NCBI GenBank assembly: GCA_905160935.1
Contig: CAJHZI010000737.1
Coordinates: 360,001 to 424,000, forward strand
Reading direction: 5' to 3'
DNA length: 64,000 nt
Source of the DNA: Enchytraeus crypticus
Taxonomy: Eukaryota; Annelida; Clitellata; Enchytraeida; Enchytraeidae
Each line of letters starts with the position of its first letter. Within the stretch, counting starts at the first letter, position 1. Under the pieces are notes generated by a model. The model worked only from the letters and a program-made list of their open reading frames with translations. It was not told the origin of the DNA and searched no databases. The translations under genes were made by a program, and so were the position numbers. Of the stretch, positions 22,731 through 50,900 are shown piece after piece.

Positions 22731-25700
22731 GTAACAATTTGTACTCATTTGCATTTATGCTGTGTATCTAGCTAGTATTAGTGACACCTACTTGCCAGTT
22801 TTTGTTTATTCAGTAGTAATATATCGTTTTCTCTAATGCACTCTGTCTCTGAAGGAATTATGTTAAATCAGTCTCTATTTTTCTATCCTATTTTGTTAGT
22901 TTTTAGTATCTTTTTGTATTAAAATATAAAAAAGAGCATTTACAACACGCAAAAATGGAGAGTCTGCAAATTTTCGTCTGATAGACTGATATTATTGATA
23001 ATGCAATGCATGTGGTGGCTTGGTCTGTATATTTGTATGAAACTTGATACTATTTTGTTATTAGAATAAATTGTAAATATAAAATTATTAATTAAATGAT
23101 AATTCTAAATCTAATTTTTAAATAATGGTAATTGTAAATCCTCTTTTCCCATTGTAGTTGTTACAAAGTTACTAATGCCCATGTTTTTTACATTTCAGTA
23201 TATGTTTGGGTAGTTTGGTTTAGTTTTGGTCTGTCAAATCAGTTGTCGAGAAAAATCTCTTATGTGACGATGGTCTAACTTAGCCCTTCATGACTTTGTT
23301 AGTTGGCAAATAAATTGGAAATAACTCATAAGATGTTTAGTAATGCTCGGGTCTGGCTCGCGATTCTTATTAAATGTGAAAAAATGAGCGATTATTCTGT
23401 ATTAAATGTGAAAACTTGAGCGATTCTTCTGCATTAAATGTGAAAACTTTAGGGTCTCTGCATGTTTCACGTCTTGATCTCTCTGCATAGAACTAATTTG
23501 TTAATTATCAGTAAATAATACAGTTTAATTGATTCGTCGTAATATGATTGCTGAGTATTTTATCAAGCTGTAGGAGGTTGTTTGATGCTCGTGAAGTTTT
23601 ATATTATGACATTTGCTGACATTGCCTTATGGCGAGGAACCGGACGTTAAATTCATATTGATTGATTGATTGATTGATTGTTGGATGCATCACATATGCA
23701 TTTTCCGTATTATGAACGTAATGCAAACAGTTTAAGAACAGTTTGCATTATTGTTATTGTCAAGTATTATAAACCAACAGTGTGAAAATGTTGAGCCACA
23801 ATTTATTAATTTTTTTAATGATTTTTTTGATGCAATCAAAACTTGTACTTTTATTCCTATTCTGGCACATGCTGACGGTGCCTTTGGACTGCTTATTTGT
23901 ATCTAATCTAGCTTTGACTTTACCTATATCAATGTGTCTCTACTCATAGGTTGCTACTTTTTCACTTATTTTCTATTTTGATTTTATTAATTTCTTTTGT
24001 AAAAACTTGGTACTAGGTTTATTAATTGATAGTGTTTGCTATTTTATAGTATTTTTACTAGATTTACTGGTTTAGCGTCGGTTTCTCAAACAGCTTATAT
24101 CTAATACTCCCTCATTTAATCAGATCTTTCATAATCTCATATTTGCTTTGTTTTTGTTATATTTCACACGTATATTCTCTGTTTTCAGTGTATTTGAGTA
24201 CTTATACATCGCTCTATCAATACTTACATGTCACTTTCGCTAACTGGCTTACTTGTACTGTAAAGTTTCTGTAGGTATTTACAATTATCTATGCGCTGTT
24301 TACTCTTGATGACAAAAATGTATTCACTATAGCCACAAACATTACTTATTTACAAATACTATGTATGTGCTGCATACACTCACAAGTAGTACGATTCGTT
24401 GGCATGCCTTTGCTGCCTGCATGTATTTGCAAAGGCAATTACGTGCCTACTGTTCCGCTGTCGAACAAGTTGTCTACAGGACACCGGGTCACAAATTAAA
24501 AGATATCTGGACTTTATCAAGTAATATATTATAACAAATGTGTAGTATTTATTTACATAATAGTAAATTTAGAAGTAAAAATTGTAAAACATGACATGAG
24601 ATTGTTATTACGTTAGAGTATTTACTAAATTAGCCTGTTGTAATGTTTGATAAAAATACTAAAATCCCCTCTAGGCCTACTACAGTTGGCTTTTGTTGTC
24701 ACAACATATCATCTCATCTATTTATCTAGCTATGTCTACGTTGCAAATAGTTACTGAATAAACTCTGTAACATCATGCTAATTAGGCTAGTGCTGCAGCA
24801 CTAACGGGTAAGCTTTGTTTTGTTGGGTTGAATGACCGATTGTCTATGCAAATTGTGTAGGATAATGGTATATATATACGATATTATCTTTGTTGCGCTG
24901 AGCTATTTTATATAGGAGCAGAATAAAACTGTATAGTATTTGAAGTCTTCGCAGAATCTAGGCTACTTATTTAAAGTCATTTAATACAGCTTATCATGAC
25001 CACATGAAATAAAGACAAGTGATGACAAGATCGTTAAACTCCCAAAAGACCTTCTACCAAAACACTATTGTAAAAATTGTCTGTTATTAATGGAAAAGAA
25101 AACCTGTTAGGGTGGACAGACGAACTATTCTAACAATTTGGCCTGTGGTCGTTAGTTGCCTGTTTACTTTTAGATTATTTATCATATTGCTTGTTTACTT
25201 TCTCTACTCTTTGGCTTAAGTGAATTCAGTTACATGTTTCAATGTGGTGGGTATTTATGTCGTCGTGCTGCTACATCTATTTATAGAGCCGATGAGCGTA
25301 CGACTACATGATGTTTATAATGATGATGTTTATATGATGTTTATATAGGTTTATTATGTTAATCATCTATTGACGTTTATGCTTATTTATAGACTGCTTT
25401 ATAGACCTTCACGTCGTTTTTGATCGTGTCTCCTTGTATGTATTACACATTTCCACATTTCTTGTGTAAAATATGGTCCCGTAGTAACGACTGAAACAAT
25501 AGTAATAACAATAAAACTATGACTGCTGGAATAACGGAATTGTTGTGGGCGTTCTAGACATGGTCTCTTCATTATAGGCTTGTTATAGAAACAATTAAAT
25601 TAGCGTCAAGTCACTCTTTGGTAACATATTCCTAGGAATAAACACTTATACATTAATAATAGTAGGATTTATTCCTACTATTATTAGTGTAGGAATAAAT

Positions 25701-25940
25701 CGTAGGATTAAACAGAAACTAACGGCCCTAGTGATCAGAACACGATGTGACACAGTATTTTGATTAATATTCTCTTAACAATGTGTTCTGTTAATAATTC
25801 ATATTTGTTGCAGCAATCCATGTTTTCCACATTTCTTAGCTCTGGGACGTCTGTGAAGATCGATGGATCAAAGTGTCACATATACCGATACAGTATTGGT
25901 TTAAGACTTAATGACAATTCTAGAGTTATTTTTACTGAAA
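22731..25940. other. Gene-poor intergenic sequence
   Basis: I see no conserved protein block, RNA gene or long tandem array here. The only repeat recognised is the family C SINE end at 23605-23682 (CCTTATGGCGAGGAACCGGA plus GATT tail). Confidence 0.6.
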
Positions 25941-25947
25941 AAAGTAA

Positions 25948-26150
25948 ATACGCATTATTGTGAAAGTCAAACTAGTGACATCTGTCACTTTAGTACCACA
26001 TGTTTTAAAACGTTAGGCGAATTTTAGACTTGCCATTTTTCAATGTCCGAGATTTTATCTCAGATCAGAGCTTGCTGTTGGGATTCGAATCCCACGTGGT
26101 TTAATTAACCATCTGGTCATTTAAAACATTTATGACGGGACATTCATCAA
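25948..26150 (-). mobile_element. SINE family D, minus orientation
   Basis: Starts AATACGCATTATTGTGAAA, contains GGGATTCGAATCCCACG (reversed B box) and ends near GGGACATTCAT. Diverged from the copy at 31895. Confidence 0.75.
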
Positions 26151-26502
26151 CCCTATGCTATCACCGAGGACAATACAATTAGTAAATATACTGGTTTTGT
26201 TATTGGTTGGTGGGTGTTTTGAAGTATCTGTTCAGCAACCATAATGCAGCGGCATGCCTGGACCGTCTCGTGGGGACCGAACCGAGACCAGCTGCAGCTC
26301 CTCACCTCCATCCTCCCCAAGTTCATCCGCTCTCCTCTTCCCCCCCCCCCTTTTCCCCCCCCACCCTTGAGCACGTCACCCATAGTTTAGCTTGGTAGTA
26401 GAGCAGTGTTAAATGCCAAGGAAGAGACTCAAATCATTTTCCAATTTAGTTCTCAAATACATAATCTATTTAATTATTTCTATGAACCCCTGGTGAGGGT
26501 TG

Positions 26503-26692
26503 TGATGAGCCGATCCCGGAGGTACTGCAATACCGGGCCAACCCGCGGTCAAGCCGGAGCAAGCCCCTGAGTCTTAACCATGTTCCAAAAATCAGTTTAA
26601 TATCGAAGTTCCCCGATGGGGAACGTATCAGATATTAAGCTGATAAGAACAGATACTACACTTTGATCTTAGCCAAAAGGCCGAGAAGCGAT
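26503..26692 (-). ncRNA. RNU2: U2 spliceosomal snRNA
   Basis: Read on the minus strand, the gene starts at 26692 with ATCGCTTCTCGGCCTTTTGG, then CTAAGATCAAAGTGTAGTAT, which contains the GUAGUA branch-point recognition sequence. CTGATACGTTCCCC/GGGGAAC follows as stem-loop IIb, GATTTTTGGAA as the Sm site region, GGGGCTTGCTCC as stem-loop III, and CCCGGTATTGCAGTACCTCC as stem-loop IV. The order and length (about 190 nt) fit the family. The AUCAAAGUG form, with one more A than the vertebrate RNA, is the form I know from insects. The stems look intact, so it may be functional; the 3' end is placed by analogy, 12 nt after stem IV. Confidence 0.95.
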
Positions 26693-28385
26693 AACAACTT
26701 TTTGAACGTGATGACATATAAGTTAAATTCTACACAGAAATGAGTGGTGTTATATTGCATATATTTAAATTTACTGAAAAATCAATTGAAGACTCAGGTC
26801 ACTACGATTTTTAGCAGCATTAAAAGTTAAATATTTTCTGGATATGTGTAATCCGCTTTTCCTGAAGATTCTGTCTCATTTTCGTCAATAAATTGAAATT
26901 AATAGACCCCCGACAATATCAACTGCGATTAACTGCTGCCATCTTTCGAATAGTCTGTACACAATTTCTTTTTTCTATTAACAGTATAATTTCTATTAGC
27001 ACTCACCAGCTGACACCTCGTTGTATGGATGTTTTCATTCAACTTACATTTAATGTTCAGCGAAGAATACCATTAAAATTTACTACTGATTGCAGTTGGA
27101 TAAAACGTCCTATCCTGCTTCTCTTTCTGTTCTAATCAAAGTTGTTATCATTTTTCCACTTCAATATAACAATATCTCAATAGGAGGAGATATTGTTGAG
27201 GTTTGAGAGAAGTTCTGGGTATAGATCAGGATAGAGGCAGAAGTTGAAAGTTTCTTAAACTTTGTAAATATTTACTTGTAAAGTTTTGTAGAGTTTTGAT
27301 TAAAAGTTGGAAGAATTAAGTCCAACTGTTAGGACAGGTTAGAAATTACGCTTTAAATTGGGCCCAATAAAGTACTGTGGTCAATAATTTACAGTTGATA
27401 TATAAAGTTTTTTAAATTCGCAATCTAAGAGCGATCACGGCTTCGCTATTTTTAAATTATGTTCTTCCTAGTAAATATAAGTCAGATTTTATTTAATACT
27501 CTAAATTTCTAAAAATTCTCTCTCGTACATATCTTGAATAAGTACTTTGGTGTAATTAACTTTTAATATATTTGCTTAAAATATAAAATGTAAAGCTTTA
27601 ATGCGACTACTACTTATTAGTGCAATATTGAAGTAAAACAAACTCCTTAATTAATACAGGAAGTTTAGAGTTGGCATCGACAACTTATTCTGAAATGTAT
27701 TTAAAAGTATGTTTAGGAATAGGTCTATAGGCGGGAGTGAGTAAGGATACAACTATAAATACAAAAGGATCTTAGACTAAAATTTAGAAAGTCTTAATTT
27801 ATGGATTTGCTTAAATACCATTTGGAAGTTTGCAAAAAATGAAGTAATAAATCTTTAAGTACTGGTCGCTATTAGATTTGCAGTAATTTTAATTAGCTGT
27901 ATCGTTAATGACACAGATCACTTTTGAAATTATGTGACTAATTTTATGATATAGACACATCCTCTATTTTACTAATAGAGGATGTGTCGAATACAAGGAT
28001 AAAACAAATTTTTAATATCATATACTTAAGCATTATTTCACTATTGTGACTTATTTACAACTCCCTAATTCTTTAATCATGGATGAAGAGAAACTGTATT
28101 TCGTACATTTAACTGCATAATGACTAGATATTAACTTATACTGGATATTCGGTTTTGCTACATTTATACTTGTGAATTGGTGACTAAGAAAAGGTTAAGC
28201 TAATCCAGATTGGAAGTCTTAAAAGTACACGTTTAAAATGATGAGGACTAAAAATTGATGCTTTGACAGGTCTAAAATCATTAAACTTTTGGAATTTATG
28301 TGAGCCAATGATATCCTTGAAAACTACTATAGATAAAAGATTATATTTTAAATTAGAGAATCAATAATTGATAATTCTAATCCTG
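26693..28385. other. Intergenic sequence upstream of the U2 gene
   Basis: AT-rich unique DNA. The U2 promoter (a PSE about 50-60 bp upstream) should lie near 26740-26755, but I cannot identify it by eye. A short inverted repeat is present at 27957-27988 (GACACATCCTCTATTTTA / TAATAGAGGATGTGTC). No genes seen. Confidence 0.5.
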
Positions 28386-28487
28386 ATCCTAGACTGGGAT
28401 TCAAAGGAAGATGATTATGATGATGATAGAATTAATAGTATTAGATGTATTTAGTTATATTACAACTACTAAATACAAAGTAAAAAA

Positions 28488-28650
28488 AGCTAATGTTAAC
28501 GTCAGTTTCCTCACTTGAAAGCGATGTCAATGACAGGTGAGCCCAGGATTTGAACCCCGCACATACTGATTTGTGGCCAAATATCTTATCGACATCACCA
28601 CTGGCTCTAGCCAGTGGCGATGTCGATAAGATATTCGGTTGCGTATACTA
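28488..28650. mobile_element. Two SINE family B copies head to head (palindrome)
   Basis: 28490-28610 is a minus copy (GTTAACGTCAGTTTCCTCAC, GGATTTGAACCCCGCAC, GACATCACCACTGGCTC). It is met at once by the start of a plus copy, AGCCAGTGGCGATGTCGATAAGATATTC. The junction CCACTGGCTCTAGCCAGTGG is a perfect inverted repeat. Confidence 0.75.
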
Positions 28651-28923
28651 ATACCAATAGTACTAGTAGTAGTAGTACTATGTGTACTAGTGTACAGTCA
28701 ATGTTTTCTGTCGTATGGTTTCTATCAATATCAAGACCGATATCTTACAGACTATCTTAAGCCAGTGGCTATATGTACTAGTACACTCGATGTTTTCTAT
28801 CCTGTTTTCAATCGCTATCCAGACCAATATCTTACCGGCTTGCTAGACCCAGTGGCGATGTGTAAAAGTACACTCGATGTTTTCTATCCTGTGTTTCTAT
28901 CACTGCATTTATTTAGATTTCTG
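28650..28923 (+). repeat. Three degenerate tandem units just before the SLK start codon
   Basis: Units of about 85-90 bp share GTACTAGTGTACA/GTACACTCGATG, TTTTCTATCCTG and CCAGTGGCGATG. The block is open in the frame of SLK exon 1, so it could add N-terminal residues if translation began upstream; one in-frame ATG lies in the last unit (CCAGTGGCGATGTG). Confidence 0.7.
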
Positions 28924-43524
<14,601 letters not shown>

Positions 43525-44146
43525 TTTTTGTATTGGCAATCACCTATAGTCTTTCACTCTTTTACTTTTAGTATTTGATTCACTAGTGAGGTTTGTAAGT
43601 ATCTTAGTCCTGGCAATGAATTCTGACCAATGAAACAATCAATTAAGTCATATGATTTAATTGCTTGATACTTAAATTCCAGATTTGCAGCAGATTCAGC
43701 TAGATGCTTGCTGCATTGGTAATTGGCTATGGTATAGATATTTGCCTTTGGGTACGGGACAAAGGCCACTATCGATGCCATAGTACCACTCACCTCTCTA
43801 TTTCTCGATGAAATCTCAGTTTTTCTCTTTTTCTATTTATCGATGGCACTTACCTCTCTATTTCTCGCTTAACATGATGTCGTTTTTATATGGTTTCCTT
43901 CAATTGAATCATTGCCATACTTTGTACTTTTATACTAAGGTGATGTATTTGTACTCTGTTTTGATTAGATGCTGATTGATAGTAGTAATGCTGGTGATCA
44001 TAAAGCGAAGATTTTTAATCTTTTAACTTATGACTCAGGCCATATCAGCCAGCTAAATGAGGGAATTATGAAAACTACTGAGCACAATAAATGTCTGAAT
44101 ATTGAATATCTCAATATGTCTGAATGTCTCAATATTCAGACATATT

Positions 44147-44365
44147 GAATGTCTCTATAGCGTAGGGGTAACGTCATGATGTTTTAAGTGACAGATCCTG
44201 AGGTGAATTGAATCCTCGTGGGTTCGAATCCCAGCCGCGCTGATCTGAGAGTAAAATCTCGGACATTCACATGACTGGTTATACGGAAAATGGATTAAAT
44301 TGCCTAACGCTTTAAACTTGTGGTATTAAAAGTGATAGATATCAACATATTTGATCATTTCACTA
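44147..44365 (+). mobile_element. SINE family D, well preserved
   Basis: GAATGTCTCTATAGCGTAGG, GGGTTCGAATCCCAGCCGC, GAGAGTAAAATCTCGGACA, GTGATAGATATCAACAT. A and B boxes are both present. Confidence 0.85.
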
Positions 44366-45989
44366 TAATGCGTGTTTACTTTTTACAAAATACGGGCTGG
44401 AGAGCTGCTAGTTTATGTAGATGTAACTATCTTTCTCTGTCAGGTCATGCTTACAAATACTTACTTTTGACCTTACTCGTTTTATTCTTAAATATTGTTG
44501 TTTTTTATATTTTATCATTCAGAAAGTTTGCGCGACGTGTGAGATTAAAAGTTTTAGTTGAATTATGATTAAAATTAAAAGCTAAAGTTTAAGAACCATT
44601 TTAAATGTCGCTTAGAGTTCTATGTATATTCTCTATCGAATCGGTAATTTCACAATGAAGAAGTTATTTGTGATATTTTGCTAACTTTTAGATAACATTA
44701 AACAAAAAACTGAGTCAGCCGTTCACATTTTTAAAACAATTTACTGTATTGAGAAAATTGCTTTAATTATTTGCTATTTATGTTTTAATGTTTTTATTTT
44801 TCGCATGCTTACTTGTTTATTTGTGTACTTTTCAGATGACATGTTATGCATGTGATTTAAAAAATTCTTTAGATATAAGATTTTGTTGACATATCGAATA
44901 ATATTGTTGGCGACGTGTCATGCGTTTTGATAACTTTTCAGGTGTGTGATGTCGATGACGTCATGTGCGCTATATTGGTGACATATTTTATATAATATTC
45001 TTATAGCATAGCATGTGTGTGATGTCGATATCATTTGAGCGATATTTGTGACATTTTAAATACTATTTTGATAACATATCACGTGTCATGATGGTGATAA
45101 CATCATGTGAGCGATTTTCCTGACGTATTTTATATACTATTTTGATAAAATTTTATGTGTGTGATTTTAATTGCATCTTGTGAAACATGCAAGTAATTTT
45201 GATGACATTTTCGTATATTGTTTCATGACGCATCATGTGTTTGATTTTATGTCATGTGTATTATGTTGAGGACAACTTGTGAGTGATTTAATTATGACTG
45301 TTTTGTCATGCCCCTTGTTGACATATCTTCTAATGACTTATCTTCTATTCGATTTCGGTGAGGAATCGAACAGAATTGAAATGTTTTATTGTCTGCAGAA
45401 ATAGACTTGAAATTGGATTGTTTAATTTTTTATCCTAGTATGGTTATTATGTATTCCTAAGCGCTTGTCCATATTGTCTCAGATATATTTGTTCAACTTA
45501 TTCTGCTTAACTCATATATCTTTTTCATTGTGTATCTAGTAACATTAATTATTAACTTAACCTCAATAATACTGAGTTGTAAACTGCATTATGTATTTGT
45601 TAGCATCTAAGTGCAATCACTCATTCCATTAAATAGTGTTATTTCAAATAATATACAACATCTCTCTAGCGAAGTGTCTGGTGACATAAGGCACACTTAT
45701 GTTATGTGAGGTGATTTTTCATTTCCTTCTTCAGTCTACCCATAAGGTAGCTCATACGACGATTATGCATGTAGATTTTATAATCGTGTCAATGCTTTGC
45801 ACAGAGACTGTGTGTATTGTATAATACACACAAATACGCTTATGCAATATATCTCATTGTAAGTTGTATAATGGGTAAAATGTACTGATGCATATATGCG
45901 TATGCGTTGTACCAGCAGTACATGCATTGCTTTTAGTTTTGATGCTACCTCAAAAATATTCAATATAGCACTGCTACAATTACATACTC

Positions 45990-46168
45990 ATGCATTGAAT
46001 GTCTTAATATCTCATAGTGTAAGAGCGTTAGAATGGGATCAATTCCTGGTAGAGCTGATCAGAGAGTAAAATCTCGGACATTCACCAGGCAGGTTACCGG
46101 TACACCTGACGTCTTGAAGAGAAGCCCTTCAGCCTTCTGATCTTGACGTTAAACCCACATTAAAAAAG
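45990..46168 (+). mobile_element. SINE family D variant with a different 3' end
   Basis: It begins as family D (TTGAATGTCTTAATA; AGTAAAATCTCGGACATTCA) but continues with GTCTTGAAGAGAAGCCC and ends CTTGACGTTAAACCCACATT, the GACGTTAAA module of families A to C. Confidence 0.65.
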
Positions 46169-46696
46169 ATACTCATGAATGCTTTATTTCACTCCTATCA
46201 GTTTGTGATAACCTGTATCAAAATCATTCCATTCAAAAGACTTGCTGCTCAGATCTCACTTGTACATACACACGTGTCTTTCTTTTCTAAAATACTCATT
46301 GAGCGCATCGGTACTGCATCTACTACAAGCCTATCTGAAGTCTGTCAATCAAATTTGACTGTGTCCTTATTGAATAGTTTCTGTTTATCAATTTAGACAG
46401 TAGATCTGCTGATTTTTCGCTATTTTACTATTCTGTTTCGCATATCTTTAATTAGACTTTAATCACTAAGTATTTGTTCTCTGTTGGTCATTTGTTTGTT
46501 ATTTAGAAAGCGATCTATCCAAGTCTGTAATCTCATGAAAATCTTATTTAATTTTTTGCTTTTATTGATGAACTGCAGTTAGCTGTCGATGATATTTATT
46601 TATTTCACTGTAGTACCTTGATGTTTTACATTTTGGGCGACTAGTTCTATTTATATTTATAGAAGGTATTTGTATACTAACATAACTTGCTACGCA

Positions 46697-46763
<67 letters not shown>

Positions 46764-47158
46764 CACATCAGATTGCTCTTCGCATCCTTGTTGTAGATCT
46801 TTATTTTATGAATATATTCTACTAATTATTCTGCATCTCTTAGCTATACATTTGCTGGGACATTTATCATTAATTAAAAATTTGTTTAGAATCATAAAAC
46901 AAAACGTGTAATTTACCCAATCATTTATTGAAGTTATTTCATTGATAATGTATTAGCTTGTCAACTTAGAAACATTTAGTAATAAAATTTTACTGTAAGT
47001 AATAATATTAATGGTCAGCAGGTTTAAACTATCTAATACGTTGTCAACGAATAAAACAAAAAAGCTTCTATAACAAAACTGATATGTCTTATCAACTGTG
47101 TCAAACTGATATGCAAATTTGCTTGAAAAGTTGTGTGATAGGATACGATCTCGATCAA

Positions 47159-47921
47159 TCAATAGGGATAGGCGGAGACAGATATGTAAATAACGAATGT
47201 GGTATGATAGAGAGCCACGCGATTGGTTCCTACTTGCTCATAGGCCATGCCTACAACCACCAATTCGAAAGATTTTCTGCTGGAGATTTCTCTAACAGTG
47301 TAAACCGTTCCCTTTCCAGCTTCTAACCGTATGCCAAACCAAATATCATCTTCAACTGCTGTCTCCTTCAGTTGTGTATTGCTTCTCCTTAGTCTTCGAA
47401 TCTTCTCCTGAATTCCAGTCTTAGTTTGATAATCAGCGACTCTATTTTTAGGTGCCTTCAAATCTAAACTCTTCAACATTTCAGTACTTCTTTTTCTTCG
47501 AATCCTCTTCGCTCTTTGTAGCCCAGTGGAATACCGGCTGACGTGCTGGTACGAGTAATTAGAATATCCATCAAACCTGTTTACAATCCTCTCCGTTCTA
47601 CTCTTCTCAAAATCGTATCCTCCAGCCATCCCGCCTGCCATCCCGTCAATCTCGACCTGACCTGATTCTATTAAGCCACGCCCAGTCAGCTGATTCAACC
47701 TGTCCTGTAGGTGATTGACACCAGTGCGCGATGAGCCCACCTCATCCAAGCTCTTCTGCGACACGATGGTGAAGTTGGTGTCGAGGAGAAGAACCCGGTT
47801 ATGATCGTAGACACCCAGTCTGAGGATGTCCTTGTGGTCAGGGATACCTTGCGGCAGGGCCACCAGATGGAACTCTAGGCTCTGTCTGTAGCGCGACCCC
47901 GTGGCACAGAGAGGATTTGAT
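47159..47921 (-). CDS. HMCN1: Hemicentin terminal exon, fibulin-type C-terminal module
   Basis: Encodes [20 protein letters not shown], then [18 protein letters not shown] and, at the end, [20 protein letters not shown] and [11 protein letters not shown]. The two halves match the family C-terminal module. Between them lies about 100 residues not found in vertebrate hemicentin, including the basic cluster [13 protein letters not shown], a possible proprotein convertase site. Stop TGA at 47161-47159. Confidence 0.9.
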
Positions 47922-50900
47922 CTCGAGGCCGGATGATCACAGTTCAGTACACAGTATCTACGCCAATCATCATCATCATCATCACCCTCGCTTAAATTCC
48001 AGTTTAAATCCCAGGGTCGGGAATACGAATAGACTATTTTCCATTAGTTTTAGTTTTTTTAGCAATTTCTGGTGCCTACGCGCTCACCAACCGAGGGCCC
48101 TTTCTGACGTTGGTTTGGATCTAGTTTTTATGTCGCCTTCTACTACACGTGCATTTTTACATGTTGGTCTATTCTTCAAGCAACCCGGACACAACACGAG
48201 AACTACACACAGTATCTACGCCAATGTGCAAGTAAAAACAGTAGTTTAAATTTTAACTAAAAAGATACATTTAGCGTCTGATTTTGTTCTACAACGCCAA
48301 TGTCAGATGCGGATCATCTGAGATTCAAAGCCGTGGCCTCCAGCATATAGATAATTGTTTTGCCAACTCAACCACTCCTAAAAGGTCTTTAAGTAGGCAG
48401 TACTAGTACATAGCAACATTTATGGTATCAGATATCTTTTCAAATTATCTGCTTTAATGGCACTATTAGCTTAGTAGATTTCTTCACTTTTTGTTTGTCG
48501 TTTGACTTACTCATGCCAGTTGCATGTGCTACTTAGTTTCATTGCTTAGTTTCTGTTTTTTATAGTTTTTTTTATTTCTATGATTATTACAACCTGTGAG
48601 GAGACCTTCAAAGCTGTCAACACTAAATCTAGCTAGCAACTAACACTTACAAACTTAAGTGCGATAAATCCCGCCCCTAATTAGGAAGAATTATTATTCC
48701 TCCAAAAGTTCTATAAAGTTGTCAAGCATCATCAATTATCTCGCTCTTTCCTGTAGTTTTCTATAGAATCATCCTTAATGAAAGACTGCATGACAAGATC
48801 AAATTGTTACTGAAGTTGACGAATTCGAAATTTGAATTAAACTGAAATTGTTACTGAATTGTTACTAACCTAGTTCTAGGATGACGATAGTAATTGGACG
48901 GGCAGGTAATATCCACACACTGGAAATCCCCACGTCTGTTGAAGCACCGCCCCTCTGGGCCGCAGTCTATCTGTAGGTCCGCGCATTCGTCGATGTCTGT
49001 TCAGTAAACAACAGATAAACCATTAAGTTTATGGAAGGAGAAAGAATTCAGAAAGGTCGTGGGAGGATAATAAGATAGGTAGAGGCCCTGCATGGAAACT
49101 GAAACTCGTTATGTAGAACACCAATTAACAAAAGTAAGTTAACCGATAATTATAAGAGAAATCAATTCTCTCTTCTCTTCAGTGCACTGCAAGTGGCAGG
49201 TTCAATGTACATATTCCTACTCAAAGTCTGCTTGCCTTAGAACTCAATTGACAAAAGTAAACTAACCGAGACAGGTTCTATTATTGGGTGATAATCTGTA
49301 TCCGGCTGGACAATTACACCGATATCCACCAATCAGATTTTCGCATTGATGTTGACAAGGATCAATTGGCTGTGCGCATTCGTCCACATCTGTAGCATTC
49401 AAATCAAATAAATATTTACAATGCTACTCGCAGCCTACGAGAGTCGTATGTTTATATGTCATATGAGAGTCGTATGTCGCCACTGGGTCGACGTCGGTAA
49501 GATATTTGACCGCGGATCAGTACGTGCGGGGTTCAAATCCTGGGCTCTCCCGTCACTGATATCACTTTCGAGTGAGGAAACTAACGTTAACCTAAGCTTT
49601 AGCTTATTTTATCTTTACTCGGTCAGTGCACGGCGCGTACACTGAGAATTAATTACGACTTGTAAAATCTAGTACACGTGCACTGGCTGATACATTTCTA
49701 TAAGTACATGCACACCAATAGCTTCAGTACATATGCACTAAGAATAATCACTTGATACGCTGGAAGTGCATTAATGACCAATTAATACAGTTCACATGCA
49801 CTAATACAGTTATCAATAAATTTATACAGCATCATTGTCAACACTTGTGGGCCGTACAAAATGTCATATGCCCAATCAACAGTAGTATAAGGTGCATAGT
49901 TCACTTGTAGACAGTACATGTGCACTAATAATTAACATTTGCGCACAACACATGTCAGTTGAGTAATCATAATGCTATATCCATGTCGTGTTCACTTGGA
50001 AACATCGATACTCAAGCAGTTATCTGATTGAAGTCAGGGGCGTCTCCCCTTGGCCTATGAAGCAAAATTCAAAGTAGTTGGATACCGTTCTATTTCAAAA
50101 CGCAACTTACCGTACTTTAGTACGATATCCATTGAGTTTGATTTTCAGGTACCACCCGGAAAATTTCGTGACGCAAACTGCATCATCGCTTATATGGCTA
50201 AGACGCCCCTGACTGCTTCAGTATATTTCCTCAAAAATTAATGGTTTAGTATTTGTTTGTTTTTGCTTGATTGTTTATTCGATTGATTCAACATTATTTG
50301 ACTGATTACACGATTGGTTTATAATTGACCAATTGAACGTACCAAAACAGTGACCAGGTGAGAAACCATTGGTTAACTTGCCAGGCGAATCAATCAGCTG
50401 AAATCCCTCAGTACACGTGCACTGATAACCACCCTGGTTGTTCTTGCATGTCTGACCTTGACCTATACATTTGTGCAGTCCCAGAATGCACTCGTCCACG
50501 TCTGTAGGAAATGTGAACGTATCGTAAAGGAATAGATTTAAGTATTCCTTATAGTAATAGATTTAAGTATTAGTACATTACTATGTAATTTATATTGCCT
50601 TAACATTATATAAAATTAAGTAAACCAAATGTACGCGTAAATACTGGCTACACTATCTACCCAGGCTACAAGTAGGCTACTCAGGCTACCTAGGATACTT
50701 ATGCTAAAAACTATGGCTATTATTGTTACCTAGGCTACTTGTGATACAATGTTTTGTCACATAATTAATTTTTATAACCCGGATGGCCTTTGCCAGCCTT
50801 TTAGTCCAAGTTTTGGAAGATAAATAAATATGGTCGTATGATAAATTTTTCATTGCAAATTTCTAAGTAAACTCCATGGTGTAATACTGTATGAAGTGTT

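Larger units (their letters stand above)
43525..46920. other. Convergent intergenic region between SLK and hemicentin
   Basis: Contains the SLK 3' UTR (AATAAA at 44086-44091 is a candidate signal), SINE copies listed separately, a decayed repeat with GTGTGTGATGTCGATGACG words at about 44930-45260, and a (TA)n tract at 46697-46762. A TTTATT at 46924-46929 would be the hemicentin poly(A) signal on the minus strand. No further gene seen. Confidence 0.5.

Noticed and set aside
26153-26398. Overlapping frames around a poly-C tract
   Set aside because: No similarity to known proteins and no splice context; likely chance in a locally GC-rich patch.
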